This document shows, piece after piece, positions 27,799 through 36,377 of a DNA stretch of 64,000 bases (positions within the stretch are counted from its first letter, which is position 1; every line of letters starts with the position of its first letter). Made by a program: the position numbers and the translations under genes. This DNA is from Terrilactibacillus laevilacticus. GTDB lineage: Bacteria > Bacillota > Bacilli > Bacillales > Sporolactobacillaceae. Under the pieces are notes generated by a model, which worked only from the letters and a program-made list of their open reading frames with translations, ran no database searches and was not told the origin of the DNA. The DNA is taken from contig NZ_VDCY01000005.1 of assembly GCF_006517395.1 (NCBI RefSeq), positions 116,523 to 180,522 of the forward strand. Direction: 5' to 3'.

Positions 27799-28082
27799 TG
27801 ATGTGGGTGTTCAAAAAGGTGACAAATGAAAAGGGTTACTGGCTAAGTTACGCTGGCATCTTGCAAGAAACGCCAGTTACTTTCCCGTCTTGGGCGTCGG
27901 AAGGCTAAGTGAGGCGCTGTTCCTTAGGACCGGCATTCCTCGCGTTGTGGTAGCTTCAACTTTGTTCTACATGGCGTGAGCGATTTTAGCCAGAGATCCC
28001 CTTATATCCACTACATGAGGACCGAAAAAACAAGTGGCGCCGAAATTCATAGCTTATCATTTGGTGACTTTTTGAACAACCT
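27799..28082 (-). repeat. Family A repeat, copy A4 (long form), splits xerD from deoB
   Basis: 284 bp, minus orientation, long middle and long right modules. Exact 7-bp repeats CTTTATG (plus strand) at 27792-27798 and 28083-28089. The latter contains the xerD stop codon (TAA on the minus strand at 28085-28087). Confidence 0.93.
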
Positions 28083-28084
28083 CT

Positions 28085-28981
28085 TTATGAACGAGGATGA
28101 TATCTTGAGAAAACATCTTTCATACTGTGTTTAACTTGACTAGCATATATCTGTGTCGTCGATATATCAACGTGCCCAAGCATTTCTTGTATTGAAATAA
28201 TATCTGCACCATTTTGAATGAGATGTGTCGCAAACGTATGTCTAAGAGTATGTGGTGTAAGTTCTTTTTCAATATGAGCTTGTTTAGCCAATGACTTTAG
28301 TATCTTCCAAAGCCCTTGTCTCGTTAATCGATCACCTCGTCTGTTAACAAAAAAAGCATCCTTATCTCGCTTATGTTTGACAATTTTCGGCATACCCTCT
28401 TGAATATATTGCTTAAGTGCCGTGATCGAAGGCTTTCCAAGAGGAATAACCCGCTCGTTCCTCCCATGTCCGGCCCGAATATACCCCATCTCTAAATGAA
28501 CATCAGCCTGATTTAATTGAATGAGCTCCGTCGCTCGAATACCTGTCCCATAAAGGACTTCAAGAATCGCACGATCACGTATACCAGTAGGCACAAGTAT
28601 GTTAGGTACATCAAGGAGTCTATTAACTTCCTGAATCGTTAGAACAGAAGGAAATTTCCGGGATACTTTTGGGATATTGATCTCATAGGCAGGATCATGC
28701 TGTATTAATCGATTCTCCAGTAGATAATGATGAAAACCTTTTATACTCGCAACCTGCCTGGCAATCGTCGCTGGTGCTTTCCCTTCATCCTTTAGAGAAT
28801 AAAGATAACGTGATATCGTCGATGTAACCACTTGATCCCAGTATTGAATATGTACGGTTTGCCGCAAAAAACGAATATACTGAGTAAGATCACGGTGATA
28901 AGCTTCTCTTGTATTTTCTGATAGGCGTCGATCCATTTCTAGATAATGAAGAAACGTATCCAATTGATCCTGCATCATCAT
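28085..28981 (-). CDS. xerD: Tyrosine recombinase XerD
   Basis: 298-residue recombinase that resolves chromosome dimers at dif with XerC/CodV. It has the N-terminal SAM-like core-binding domain and the catalytic residues R (GTGIRATEL), H-x-x-R (LTPHTLRHTFATHLIQNGAD), H/W (LGHVDISTTQIY) and nucleophile tyrosine. ATG overlaps the yqzK stop. In B. subtilis the gene is ripX, next to drm. It is a housekeeping recombinase, not a phage integrase: no att site or cargo is near. Confidence 0.95.
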   Translation of the reverse strand: MMMQDQLDTFLHYLEMDRRLSENTREAYHRDLTQYIRFLRQTVHIQYWDQVVTSTISRYLYSLKDEGKAPATIARQVASIKGFHHYLLENRLIQHDPAYEINIPKVSRKFPSVLTIQEVNRLLDVPNILVPTGIRDRAILEVLYGTGIRATELIQLNQADVHLEMGYIRAGHGRNERVIPLGKPSITALKQYIQEGMPKIVKHKRDKDAFFVNRRGDRLTRQGLWKILKSLAKQAHIEKELTPHTLRHTFATHLIQNGADIISIQEMLGHVDISTTQIYASQVKHSMKDVFSRYHPRS

Positions 28982-29214
28982 TCCCCATTTCTAAAAAATT
29001 CCATTAATCTTGGAAACCAATTCTGCTTCGTCATTTGTTCTTCATCTACTGTATAGGATACTTTAATTGCTCTTCCAATCGGTTCATCGTATTTATGATA
29101 GCTTTCCTCTCGTCTATCCAAATGATTCAAAGCATAATAAAAAAAAAGCGTTAAAACAACAAAAAGGATAAGTACACGGCATGTTTCAATCAATCCACTA
29201 TAAAAATTCTTCAC
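28978..29214 (-). CDS. yqzK: YqzK-like small membrane protein
   Basis: 78 residues, one transmembrane helix (about 12-30) followed by a charged tail (LDRREESYHKYDEPIGRAIKV). It is the same size and in the same place as yqzK between fur and ripX in B. subtilis. Function unknown. Overlaps xerD by 4 bases. Confidence 0.78.
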   Translation of the reverse strand: MKNFYSGLIETCRVLILFVVLTLFFYYALNHLDRREESYHKYDEPIGRAIKVSYTVDEEQMTKQNWFPRLMEFFRNGE

Positions 29215-29528
29215 CCATTTTCACCATCCGTCTAAAGGTTGTCTTTCTTTACTATATGACGATGATGAGTTAATCTTTACTCTTTATAGTGTGTATCTCG
29301 TAAATTCATGGGCACCCCTCAATCACTTTCTCCGTGATAGAGAGATAGATTGGGTTATACAGATTTTGATTAATAAATTAAAGCTTTATATTATGTATTA
29401 TATCCAATTTTGGCATTAAGTAGATAGTAAGAACCTATTATCTATCTATAAAATTTATAAATAGTATTAGTCATTCATACGGATAGAATTCACTTTAAAA
29501 TGGTAGATTTATAAAGTTAAATAAAGAT
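29215..29528. other. Intergenic, AT-rich
   Basis: Separates yqzK from fur. It probably holds the yqzK-xerD promoter, but I could not pick a convincing pair of boxes. No repeat. Confidence 0.4.
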
Positions 29529-29529
29529 A

Positions 29530-29553
29530 AAACCTTCTCCATAGGAAAAGGTC
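29530..29553 (-). terminator. Terminator of fur
   Basis: GACCTTTTCC / GGAGAAGGTT stem with a short loop and TTTATC tail on the minus strand, just after the fur stop. Confidence 0.75.
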
Positions 29554-29556
29554 TAC

Positions 29557-30036
29557 TTAACGACTGATATGTTGTTCTTTTTGTTCCACCCCTGTATGTT
29601 TATTAACACAGCGATGGCAAATACCATGGAAAGTTAAACGATGGTCCTTAATTTTAAAGTGCCAATTTCGTTCAACCACTTTTTCTACATCGCCAAGAAG
29701 ATCTTCCTGGATTTCATCTACCGCACCGCACTCAATGCATACTAAATGGTGATGAAAATGTGCTGCACCTTCTTGCCTTAAATCGTAGCGGGAAACGCCA
29801 TCTCCAAAATTGATTTTGTCTACAACTTTCAACTCAGATAACAGTTCAAGTGTTCGATACACCGTTGCAAGTCCAATTTCCGGTGCCTTATCTTTTACGA
29901 GGAGGTAAACATCTTCTGCACTTAGATGATCTTCTTCATTTTCTAGAAGAACACGAACGGTAGCTTCTCTCTGTGGTGTTAGTTTATATTTCCGAGAATG
30001 TAATTGTTTCTTTATTCGATTAATCCTACTTTCCAA
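29557..30036 (-). CDS. fur: Ferric uptake regulator Fur
   Basis: 159-residue iron-responsive repressor, nearly identical in layout to B. subtilis Fur. Winged helix (YKLTPQREATVRVLLENEEDH, IGLATVYRTLELL), His-rich metal site AAHFHHHLVC and the two structural zinc pairs C100-X2-C103 and C140-X2-C143. The promoter has perfect -35 and -10 boxes with a PerR box just upstream, implying peroxide or PerR control. Confidence 0.96.
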   Translation of the reverse strand: MESRINRIKKQLHSRKYKLTPQREATVRVLLENEEDHLSAEDVYLLVKDKAPEIGLATVYRTLELLSELKVVDKINFGDGVSRYDLRQEGAAHFHHHLVCIECGAVDEIQEDLLGDVEKVVERNWHFKIKDHRLTFHGICHRCVNKHTGVEQKEQHISR

Positions 30037-30068
30037 AACATACCCCTCCCTCGCCTTTACACAAACGT

Positions 30069-30097
30069 ATTATAATCCTTGACAAGAGAAGTGTCAA
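30069..30097 (-). promoter_or_regulatory. Sigma-A promoter of fur
   Basis: TTGACA (30092-30097), 17-bp spacer, TATAAT (30069-30074) on the minus strand; both boxes are consensus. Confidence 0.9.
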
Positions 30098-30098
30098 A

Positions 30099-30113
30099 TT
30101 AGAATAATTATAA
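30099..30113 (-). promoter_or_regulatory. PerR box at the fur promoter
   Basis: TTATAATTATTCTAA on the minus strand differs from the PerR consensus TTATAATNATTATAA at one position. It lies one base upstream of the -35 box. fur is a PerR target in B. subtilis. Confidence 0.75.
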
Positions 30114-30148
30114 TTTAAAATTTGAACTTATTATTAAATGATAATCAA

Positions 30149-30778
30149 TTAATGAACAATACTTCGAATGATCACTGGAGATATATAAGCCTCATAAGTC
30201 GAAACAAATAATAATAAGAGACAAACGAGAACCATAAATAAACCATAACGGATAAATTGAGGTAATAAAGGAGCTTTTCGAGTTTTCATTAACAATTGCC
30301 GAAACATTTTCAATGAAAAAGAAATGGAAACAGCTCCTGTAATAATAAAAAGAGGAACAATAAAGACATTCTGTGGAAAGACACTCGCCAGTGAGACCCA
30401 AAAACCATGGAATCCCATTTGATTGACAAGGAAACCAACCGTAAATCCAAGAACAATCCCTTTTAAGAAGAGTAGGATAAAGATTATAGGTAGACCGATT
30501 ACCGATAATCCTAGAATCCACATGAACCCCATATATTGTACGTAATTTGTAAAGCTTTCAGCAAGCATATTTTTAGGTGAAGCTACATTGCCTTTTGACA
30601 ATTCTGTGAAAAAACGACTGATATAAGTATAAAGATCTTTCTTAGACTCATAAGGTAAACTATTGACAATGATAGCGCCAAAGATAACACCCATTAAGAA
30701 TAAAACGACGACAAAAGTATATATTGGAAGATTTTCCTGAACATGTTTCATGACGATTCTTTTTATCTTTAGATTCAT
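30149..30778 (-). CDS. spoIIM: Stage II sporulation protein M
   Basis: 209-residue membrane protein of the SpoIIDMP complex that drives engulfment. Five hydrophobic helices: about 18-40, 82-104, 105-128, 133-155 and 172-198. VLGFTVGFLVNQMGFHGFWV and FPQNVFIVPLFIITG are typical. It lies upstream of fur as in B. subtilis. A sigma-E promoter precedes it. Confidence 0.93.
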   Translation of the reverse strand: MNLKIKRIVMKHVQENLPIYTFVVVLFLMGVIFGAIIVNSLPYESKKDLYTYISRFFTELSKGNVASPKNMLAESFTNYVQYMGFMWILGLSVIGLPIIFILLFLKGIVLGFTVGFLVNQMGFHGFWVSLASVFPQNVFIVPLFIITGAVSISFSLKMFRQLLMKTRKAPLLPQFIRYGLFMVLVCLLLLFVSTYEAYISPVIIRSIVH

Positions 30779-30809
30779 TCACTAGACCTCCTCGAATAGC
30801 TTATAATTA

Positions 30810-30837
30810 AGTCTATGAAAATTGAGGAAATCTATGA
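30810..30837 (-). promoter_or_regulatory. Sigma-E promoter of spoIIM
   Basis: TCATAGA (30831-30837), 13-bp spacer, CATAGACT (30810-30817) on the minus strand. The -10 matches CATACANT at all but one position. spoIIM is a sigma-E gene. Confidence 0.65.
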
Positions 30838-30994
30838 CTTTAAAATCTAGTATATTAAACTTGTTCATCGTTCAATTATGCTACGTCAAAAAATATTGAC
30901 CCTCTTCCCATACCACTAAATATAGGAAAAGACTGTTTTCGCAACACATTGTTTTTGGCTAGTATTTTGGAGAAACATGAGAGGTGGAAGGACA

Positions 30995-31214
30995 AATAAA
31001 GTAAAACTTCAATCAGCGGGGGTTTTTCGACGCACAGGATGTGCTAGTGCAGGCGTTGCGACAGGACGTTGCGTTTTTAGCCTCGTCATCCCCCATTGAT
31101 TGTATGCCTGAACCAATCGGGCTTTTACAGGCAGTTATCCCCCACCTAGAAATTATCGTTTACACTTATTACCTTGGGGGTGGGGGTCTTTACTAGCCGT
31201 TAGGGCGGGATAAA
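30995..31214 (-). repeat. Family B structured repeat, copy B2
   Basis: About 220 bp, minus orientation, between spoIIM and nudF. The best-preserved blocks are AATCAATGGGGG against CCCCCGCTGATT (outer stem), GCGTTGCGACAGGACG, GCACAGGATGTGC and CCGTTAGGGCGGGATAAA. It is highly self-complementary and non-coding. Confidence 0.85.
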
Positions 31215-31369
31215 TTTCTCATGTTCAAAAAAAAGTGTCATGTTAGCGCAACAAGACAAAGCTTTAGCCTTGTCTACTAGACCCAAAAACAACGTGCCAC
31301 AATCTCTTAGGTAAAAAGCCTTAAAAAAAGAATGACGTCTAATAGCGAATTCCTCATAGATAAAATGAA

Positions 31370-31915
31370 TTACTTCTGGCTTAATTGAATCATTTGTAAA
31401 TACTGAATCGCATAAACCGTTTTTGCATCATAGATTCGATGATCTTGAATCATTTGAAGAGCTTCGTTAAGCTCAACTTCTTCAATTTCAAGAAATTCAT
31501 CTTCATCAAGATGTGGTTTTCCTTTGACTAAATCAGTCGCAACATAGACATGCAGGAGTTCATCTGAAAAACCTGGTGATGTATAAAAAGACACCAAATG
31601 CTGGACCGACCCACAAGTATAACCTGTTTCTTCTTCCATTTCCCGGATAGCTGATGATTCTGGTTCTTCACCTGGTTCTAATTTCCCAGCTGGTATTTCA
31701 TAAATTTCTTTCTCTAATGGTTTTCGATATTGTCTCACTAAGATGACTTTATTATCGTCTGTTTGCGCAATAACAGCGACAGCCCCAGGGTGTTTCACGA
31801 TCTCCCGCTTACTTTTGGCTCCATTTGGTAGTTCAACGTCTTCCACTACCAGTTGGACGATACGTCCATTAAATATGGTTTCTGAAGATAATGTTTTCTC
31901 TTCAAATTGACTCAT
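31370..31915 (-). CDS. nudF: ADP-ribose pyrophosphatase (Nudix hydrolase)
   Basis: 181-residue hydrolase splitting ADP-ribose to AMP and ribose 5-phosphate. Full Nudix box GX5EX7REUXEEXGU in GKLEPGEEPESSAIREMEEETGY. The upstream R-Q-Y-R-K-P-L and downstream SPGFSDELLHVYVA are typical of the ADP-ribose subgroup. ATG 31915 is preferred over GTG 31933, which lies within the purine-rich ribosome site. Confidence 0.92.
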   Translation of the reverse strand: MSQFEEKTLSSETIFNGRIVQLVVEDVELPNGAKSKREIVKHPGAVAVIAQTDDNKVILVRQYRKPLEKEIYEIPAGKLEPGEEPESSAIREMEEETGYTCGSVQHLVSFYTSPGFSDELLHVYVATDLVKGKPHLDEDEFLEIEEVELNEALQMIQDHRIYDAKTVYAIQYLQMIQLSQK

Positions 31916-32127
31916 TTTTCTTCTTCCTCTCACTTTTTATTTTTATCCTATCCATTTTATATTCACTACCCACGTTTAACTTCTCTATCTTAAACGTTGT
32001 TATTAAAACAATCTACTTTTTTGAAATGAAAAAATCAATATGTATATCCATAAATTGTATATCTCTCTTGCTGCTAATCTAGTATAATGAAACAATAGTA
32101 ACTATTTTCTAAAAACAATCGTTATAG

Positions 32128-32340
32128 AAGTTGTTCAAAAAGTCAACAAATGATAAGCTGCGAATCTCGGTGCCCGCTTGTTTTTCCGGTCCTCATATAA
32201 CAAAAGCCTACATTCCGGTCCTCAAAACTGCGCCGCTCTTAGCTTCCGACGCCCAGGACGGGCTAGTACTGGCGTTTCTTGCAGGATGCCAGCGTACTTA
32301 GCCAGTAACCCTTTTCATTAGTCACCTTTTTGAACTCGCA
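32128..32340 (+). repeat. Family A repeat, copy A5 (short middle, long right)
   Basis: 213 bp between divergent nudF and the MFS gene, plus orientation. Flanking 7-mers GTTATAG and CTTATAC share five of seven positions. It lies in the probable promoter region of the MFS gene. Confidence 0.88.
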
Positions 32341-32392
32341 CTTATACTCTATGTCAATACATTTTTTAATACAGAAATGCAGGTGATCATTC

Positions 32393-33646
32393 ATGGAAAA
32401 AAGCATTCCAAAGAGAAGAAAAAAATCATTTCATTTATTTATTCCTGTTAAAAAATCTCGAAATTTCCGCTACTTATGGATCGGCAATTCGTTATCTACT
32501 CTTGGCAGTTCAATCAGTATGATTATTCTTCCTATTTTAGTCCTTCAATTAACCCATTCTACGGTTTCGATGGGAATTGTAATGGCCTGTTATATGTTAC
32601 CTAACGTCATTATTCTTCCATTTGCGGGAGTCATTGTTGATAAGGTAAATCGCATTCATTTATTGATTCTGATGGACGCTTTTCGCGCTCTAATAAGCTT
32701 TCTAGTCATGGGATTAGGTTTATCAGGACTATTAACGATGCATATGTTGTATGTAGGAGCTGCTATACTTGGTTTAACCAGCGGCCTGTTTCAGCCTGCT
32801 TACTCTGCTCTTCGTGCTACGGTGTTTACGCCTGACATTCGAACTGCTGCCAATTCATTAAACCAATTAAGTGTTCAAGCCATGTCACTCATCGGTCCTC
32901 CCATCGGAGGCATTATCGCTTACAAGTCTGCTTCGATTGGTTTTGGGATCGACGGCGTAACCTATCTTATTTCATTAATAAGTTTACTATGTATGACGAA
33001 TGATAAAAAAAGTCATCCTGTGAGTCATACTAGCGGGAATAGATTTAACTGGAAAGATCTTTTGGGCGGCATCCAAACTTTGAAACAATCGACTTGGCTT
33101 TGGGTCACTATACTTGCTTTTAGTTTTATTAACATCTGCACAACTGGAATTATAAGTATCATCATTCCTTGGTTAATCAATGTTCATTATCATTTAGAAC
33201 CTGTTGTTTATGGCTTGGTGATGTCTGGAGAAGGATTCGGTGCAGCTGTAGCCGCTTTTATCTTTGGAATGCGAAGAAGATGGCATTTCCGTGGCTACAT
33301 GGCTTATATTGGGACTGGCATTTATGGGCTTGTCTTATTGCTCATGACTTTTGTTTCTTGGCCACCACTTCTTGTTTTACTTATGGTAGCTGGTGGTATG
33401 GGGATTATGACGTTTAGCTTAGTTTGGGAAACGAGTCTTCAAGAACTCGTTTCAGATGAATCATTTGGGCGTGTTGCTAGCCTTGATATGCTTGGTTCCT
33501 TCGCCTTACTGCCGGCTGGTTATCTTTTTACTGGCTGGTTTTCGAAAGTCGCTGGTGGCATAACGGCAATGACCATCTTAAGTAGCGTCGTTCTTGTGAC
33601 TGTTCTCATTGTTTTGTGCATACCAAAAATACGGCAGTTTGACTGA
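32393..33646 (+). CDS. MFS efflux transporter (macrolide-efflux-like group)
   Basis: 417-residue major facilitator with about 12 helices. The loop 2-3 motif appears as GVIVDKVNRIHLLILMDAFRA, with D-x-x-R typical of the MFS_3/MefA-like group, and NFRYLWIGNSLSTLGSSIS near the start is typical of that group too. Substrate is unknown; multidrug or macrolide export is a guess from family. It follows repeat A5 and ends in a terminator shared with tag. Confidence 0.85.
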   Translation: MEKSIPKRRKKSFHLFIPVKKSRNFRYLWIGNSLSTLGSSISMIILPILVLQLTHSTVSMGIVMACYMLPNVIILPFAGVIVDKVNRIHLLILMDAFRALISFLVMGLGLSGLLTMHMLYVGAAILGLTSGLFQPAYSALRATVFTPDIRTAANSLNQLSVQAMSLIGPPIGGIIAYKSASIGFGIDGVTYLISLISLLCMTNDKKSHPVSHTSGNRFNWKDLLGGIQTLKQSTWLWVTILAFSFINICTTGIISIIIPWLINVHYHLEPVVYGLVMSGEGFGAAVAAFIFGMRRRWHFRGYMAYIGTGIYGLVLLLMTFVSWPPLLVLLMVAGGMGIMTFSLVWETSLQELVSDESFGRVASLDMLGSFALLPAGYLFTGWFSKVAGGITAMTILSSVVLVTVLIVLCIPKIRQFD

Positions 33647-33649
33647 ATG

Positions 33650-33676
33650 AAAAAGCCTCATGGTGGGGCTTTTTTT
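33650..33676. terminator. Terminator between MFS gene and tag
   Basis: AAAAAGCC / GGGGCTTTTTTT stem immediately after the MFS stop; A-run and T-run allow use from both sides. Confidence 0.8.
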
Positions 33677-34236
33677 CAATCAATGGTTTTTTTATAACAA
33701 TCACATGACGTTAAATGATCATTGACCATCCCTGTGGCTTGCATATAGGCGTAACAAATGGTTTCACCTACAAATTTAAATCCTTTTTTCTTCAATACTT
33801 TACTCATTTCTTTTGAAATTAAACTAGAACTTGGTACTTCACTCGATGACTCAAAATGGTGAACAATGGGTTCCCCACCAACAAACCGCCAAATAAATGT
33901 ACTAAAAGGTTCTTCTTTTTCAATTTCTAGAAAAGCCTTAGCATTTGTAATAATCGCTTCAATTTTTCCGCGATGGCGAATAATCCCTTCATTCTGCATT
34001 AATGTTTCCACTTTCTTTTCATCATACTGTGAAATCAGTTCTGGCTTAAAATGATCAAAAGCCTCACGATACGATTCTCTTCTTTTTAAAATGGTTATCC
34101 AGCTTAGCCCAGCTTGCATCCCTTCAAGACAAAGCATTTCAAATAGTTTAAGCCGATCATATTCAGGCATTCCCCACTCATGGTCATGGTAGCTGATATA
34201 TAAAGGATCTTCTGTCACCCAATCGCATCGATTCAT
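33676..34236 (-). CDS. tag: DNA-3-methyladenine glycosylase I
   Basis: 186-residue alkylation-repair glycosylase that removes 3-methyladenine. Start ATG 34236 (MNRCDWVTEDPLYISYHDHEWG) with GAGGGG upstream. Typical features: DPLYISYHDHEWGMPEYD, LCLEGMQAGLSWITILKRRE, and the C-terminal zinc ligands near DHLTSCDC with the N-terminal cysteine. The leader carries two SOS-like palindromes, shared with the divergent gene at 34374. Confidence 0.92.
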   Translation of the reverse strand: MNRCDWVTEDPLYISYHDHEWGMPEYDRLKLFEMLCLEGMQAGLSWITILKRRESYREAFDHFKPELISQYDEKKVETLMQNEGIIRHRGKIEAIITNAKAFLEIEKEEPFSTFIWRFVGGEPIVHHFESSSEVPSSSLISKEMSKVLKKKGFKFVGETICYAYMQATGMVNDHLTSCDCYKKTID

Positions 34237-34301
34237 ATCAAATTCCCCTCGTTCATCTAAAACAATTTTTTTAAAAGATTTTTTATTAAGTCCATTATAA
34301 A

Positions 34302-34315
34302 CGAACATACATTCT
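34302..34315. promoter_or_regulatory. LexA/SOS-like box 1
   Basis: CGAACATACATTCT fits the Bacillus LexA consensus CGAACNNNNGTTCG at the left half (CGAAC) and most of the right half. It is 66 bases upstream of the tag start. Confidence 0.4.
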
Positions 34316-34330
34316 TTTTCCAGTATTAAT

Positions 34331-34344
34331 CGAATATACATTCG
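34331..34344. promoter_or_regulatory. LexA/SOS-like box 2
   Basis: CGAATATACATTCG is symmetric in its outer five bases (CGAAT-N4-ATTCG). It sits just upstream of a TATAAT (34347-34352) that could serve the gene at 34374. Confidence 0.45.
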
Positions 34345-34373
34345 TATATAATAAATGTATATGAGGTGATAAA

Positions 34374-34718
34374 ATGACATCCATTCTTTTAACATCAGAC
34401 GAAGAACAATTAATTAATCAGTTTATTCTCCTTCCTATTGTACGTCAGGTTCTTGAACGAGATAAACAAATGATTAAAGAATGTTGTCTGTCTTTTTACG
34501 ACGTCTATGAAGAGATATTTGACCAAGCGATCAGAGCTGTTTCAATTGATATTCGTCACACAAAACAGTTGATTTTTGAAAAAAAAATAAGGTACAAAAA
34601 AAATGGGATTCTGAATTATGAAATCTATGTACGTGGATGGCAACACCATACCCACTACCATCATATCATTGCAAAACAATGGGTACAAAAACGACTTGAA
34701 AAGTATCTCTTGAATTAG
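34374..34718 (+). CDS. Conserved-looking protein of unknown function, possibly damage-induced
   Basis: 114 residues, ATG with GAGGTG upstream, no signal peptide. I do not recognise the family with confidence. The N-terminal half is helical (DEEQLINQFILLPIVRQVLE), with two cysteines (ECCLSF). The C-terminal half is rich in His and basic residues (RGWQHHTHYHHIIAKQWVQK). The start lies about 138 bases from that of divergent tag, with two SOS-like boxes between them. A role in DNA damage response is only an inference from that. Confidence 0.62.
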   Translation: MTSILLTSDEEQLINQFILLPIVRQVLERDKQMIKECCLSFYDVYEEIFDQAIRAVSIDIRHTKQLIFEKKIRYKKNGILNYEIYVRGWQHHTHYHHIIAKQWVQKRLEKYLLN

Positions 34719-34887
34719 TCAAAAAATAAGCGTCCTAAAATAGTTTGACCTCACATAATGCGTTCGATTTCCCATCTCATTTGCATTTGTTTTATAATGA
34801 AATTAGGGTATACTAGAAACTTTCGAATAAATGGCAGGCGTTTATTTTACACCGAAAAAAAACAAATTATACGAGGAGGATATCATA

Positions 34888-35799
34888 TTGAAAAAAAATA
34901 GATTAGGTACATCTGATTTATATGTAAGCGAAGTTGGGCTCGGGGCTATGTCATTACCAGAAAATGAAAAAGACGTTACATACCTTGTTGATAAAGCTCT
35001 TGATCAAGGCATCAACTTTATTGATACGGCTGATCTATACTATTTGGGACGCAATGAAACGACGATTGGAAAAGCTTTAAAAGGAAAACGTGACCAAGTG
35101 ATTCTTGCGACAAAAGTAGGGAATCACTGGGAAGAAGGAAAAGAAGGTTGGTTCTGGGATCCTTCAAAAGCCTACATAAAAGATGCGGTAAAACAAAGTC
35201 TTCGTCGCTTAAATGTGGATTATATCGATCTTTATCAATTACATGGCGGGACATTAGATGATCCGATAGACGAAACGATTGAAGCATTTGAAGAGCTTAA
35301 AGCTGAAGGGGTTATTCGATATTATGGCATTAGCTCCATTCGTCCAAATGTGATTCGTGAATATATTAAAAAATCTTCCATTGTCAGCGTCATGATGCAA
35401 TATAGTATATTAGATCGTAGACCTGAAGAAACTGTACTTGATCTTCTACATGAGCATCAAATCAGTGTTATTGCAAGAGGACCCGTTGCTAAAGGACTTT
35501 TATCTGATCACGGTCTAACAAAAGTTTCCGATCAAGGTTATTTAGATTATAGCAAAGAGGATCTTGCAACAATCATTACTCAATTAAAAAAAGATGTCGC
35601 TAAAGAACGTTCTCTTTCAGAGCTTGCCATCCGCTATGTCCTCACACATCCCGCTGTAGCTGTTGCCATACCAGGCGCTAGTAAAGAAAGTCAGTTGTTA
35701 GCTAATATCCATGCCTCAGAATTCCCATCATTAACAAGCGAGGAAATTAAAGCGATACAACAAATAACTAAAGCTAATGTATATGCTGCTCACCGTTAA
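34888..35799 (+). CDS. yqkF: Aldo/keto reductase YqkF
   Basis: 303-residue NADPH-dependent aldo/keto reductase. Start TTG 34888 with GAGGAGG 8 bases upstream (LKKNRLGTSDLYVSEVGLGA). Catalytic tetrad Asp (DTADLYYLGRNE), Tyr, Lys (ATKVG), His (YQLHGG). The GWFWDPSKAYIKDAVKQSL stretch is close to B. subtilis YqkF as remembered. Physiological substrate unknown. The next gene, yqkB, is also a B. subtilis neighbour. Confidence 0.88.
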   Translation: MKKNRLGTSDLYVSEVGLGAMSLPENEKDVTYLVDKALDQGINFIDTADLYYLGRNETTIGKALKGKRDQVILATKVGNHWEEGKEGWFWDPSKAYIKDAVKQSLRRLNVDYIDLYQLHGGTLDDPIDETIEAFEELKAEGVIRYYGISSIRPNVIREYIKKSSIVSVMMQYSILDRRPEETVLDLLHEHQISVIARGPVAKGLLSDHGLTKVSDQGYLDYSKEDLATIITQLKKDVAKERSLSELAIRYVLTHPAVAVAIPGASKESQLLANIHASEFPSLTSEEIKAIQQITKANVYAAHR

Positions 35800-35856
35800 C
35801 CTTACACTCGCTATTTAGTAGCCGCTGCTCTCGCCTTTACATTGTCAAGACATCGT

Positions 35857-35894
35857 AAAGCCTCCAATTTATAACTTGTTGGAGGCTTTACTTT
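35857..35894. terminator. Terminator between convergent yqkF and yqkB
   Basis: AAAGCCTCCAA / TTGGAGGCTTT stem, flanked by TTT. It overlaps the last four codons and stop of yqkB. Confidence 0.85.
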
Positions 35895-36219
35895 TTAGAT
35901 CAATGACACACGACATGGCTTGATTCATAATTTGATTCAAACTTTTCAAATCAAAATTTTTTGTTTTTTCATCATAATCAATCGTCATCTCGTTATCTAG
36001 ATAAACTTGATTATAGGACATGACATAGATGGGTACGCTATTTGTATCAATTTGAACTTCATTTTGAATCGGTTCATCTGTAAAACCTAAAGTATAAATG
36101 CCATCATCCGAGCATCCACAACCTTCCCGATCATAGTTCAATACGAAATGACCATTTGGATGCTGCTTGATGATTTCATGAATCTTGTTTTGAGCCTGCT
36201 CTGTCCATGTGATATGCAT
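35869..36219 (-). CDS. yqkB: YqkB-like HesB/IscA-fold protein
   Basis: 116-residue protein of the HesB/Fe-S biosynthesis fold. Start ATG 36219 (MHITWTEQAQNKIHEII) with GAGGAGG 7 bases upstream. It keeps only an EGCGCSDDG loop of the three A-type cysteines; the paired C-terminal cysteines of true IscA are missing. So it may not carry a cluster. It resembles B. subtilis YqkB and faces yqkF. Confidence 0.75.
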   Translation of the reverse strand: MHITWTEQAQNKIHEIIKQHPNGHFVLNYDREGCGCSDDGIYTLGFTDEPIQNEVQIDTNSVPIYVMSYNQVYLDNEMTIDYDEKTKNFDLKSLNQIMNQAMSCVIDLKSKASNKL

Positions 36220-36377
36220 ACTCATTCCTCCTCATATTAGTATGTTTTATTACTTTAACATACCCTAATGTTACATGGTAATATCCTGCTTTATACGTAT
36301 GACGAGCAAGATAGTGTGTTAGTTGAAAAATATTTGGTATACTTACTTTACAAATCTACCCGAGGGGATGTTTCTTA

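Noticed and set aside
28085..28981. Phage or ICE integrase (tyrosine recombinase next to repeats)
   Set aside because: Sequence and gene order (yqzK, fur, deoB) fit chromosomal XerD; no att repeats or cargo genes.
31251..31283. AGACAAAG...CTTTGTCT-like hairpin after repeat B2 as the nudF terminator
   Set aside because: No T-run on the nudF side and about 90 bases past the stop; not convincing.
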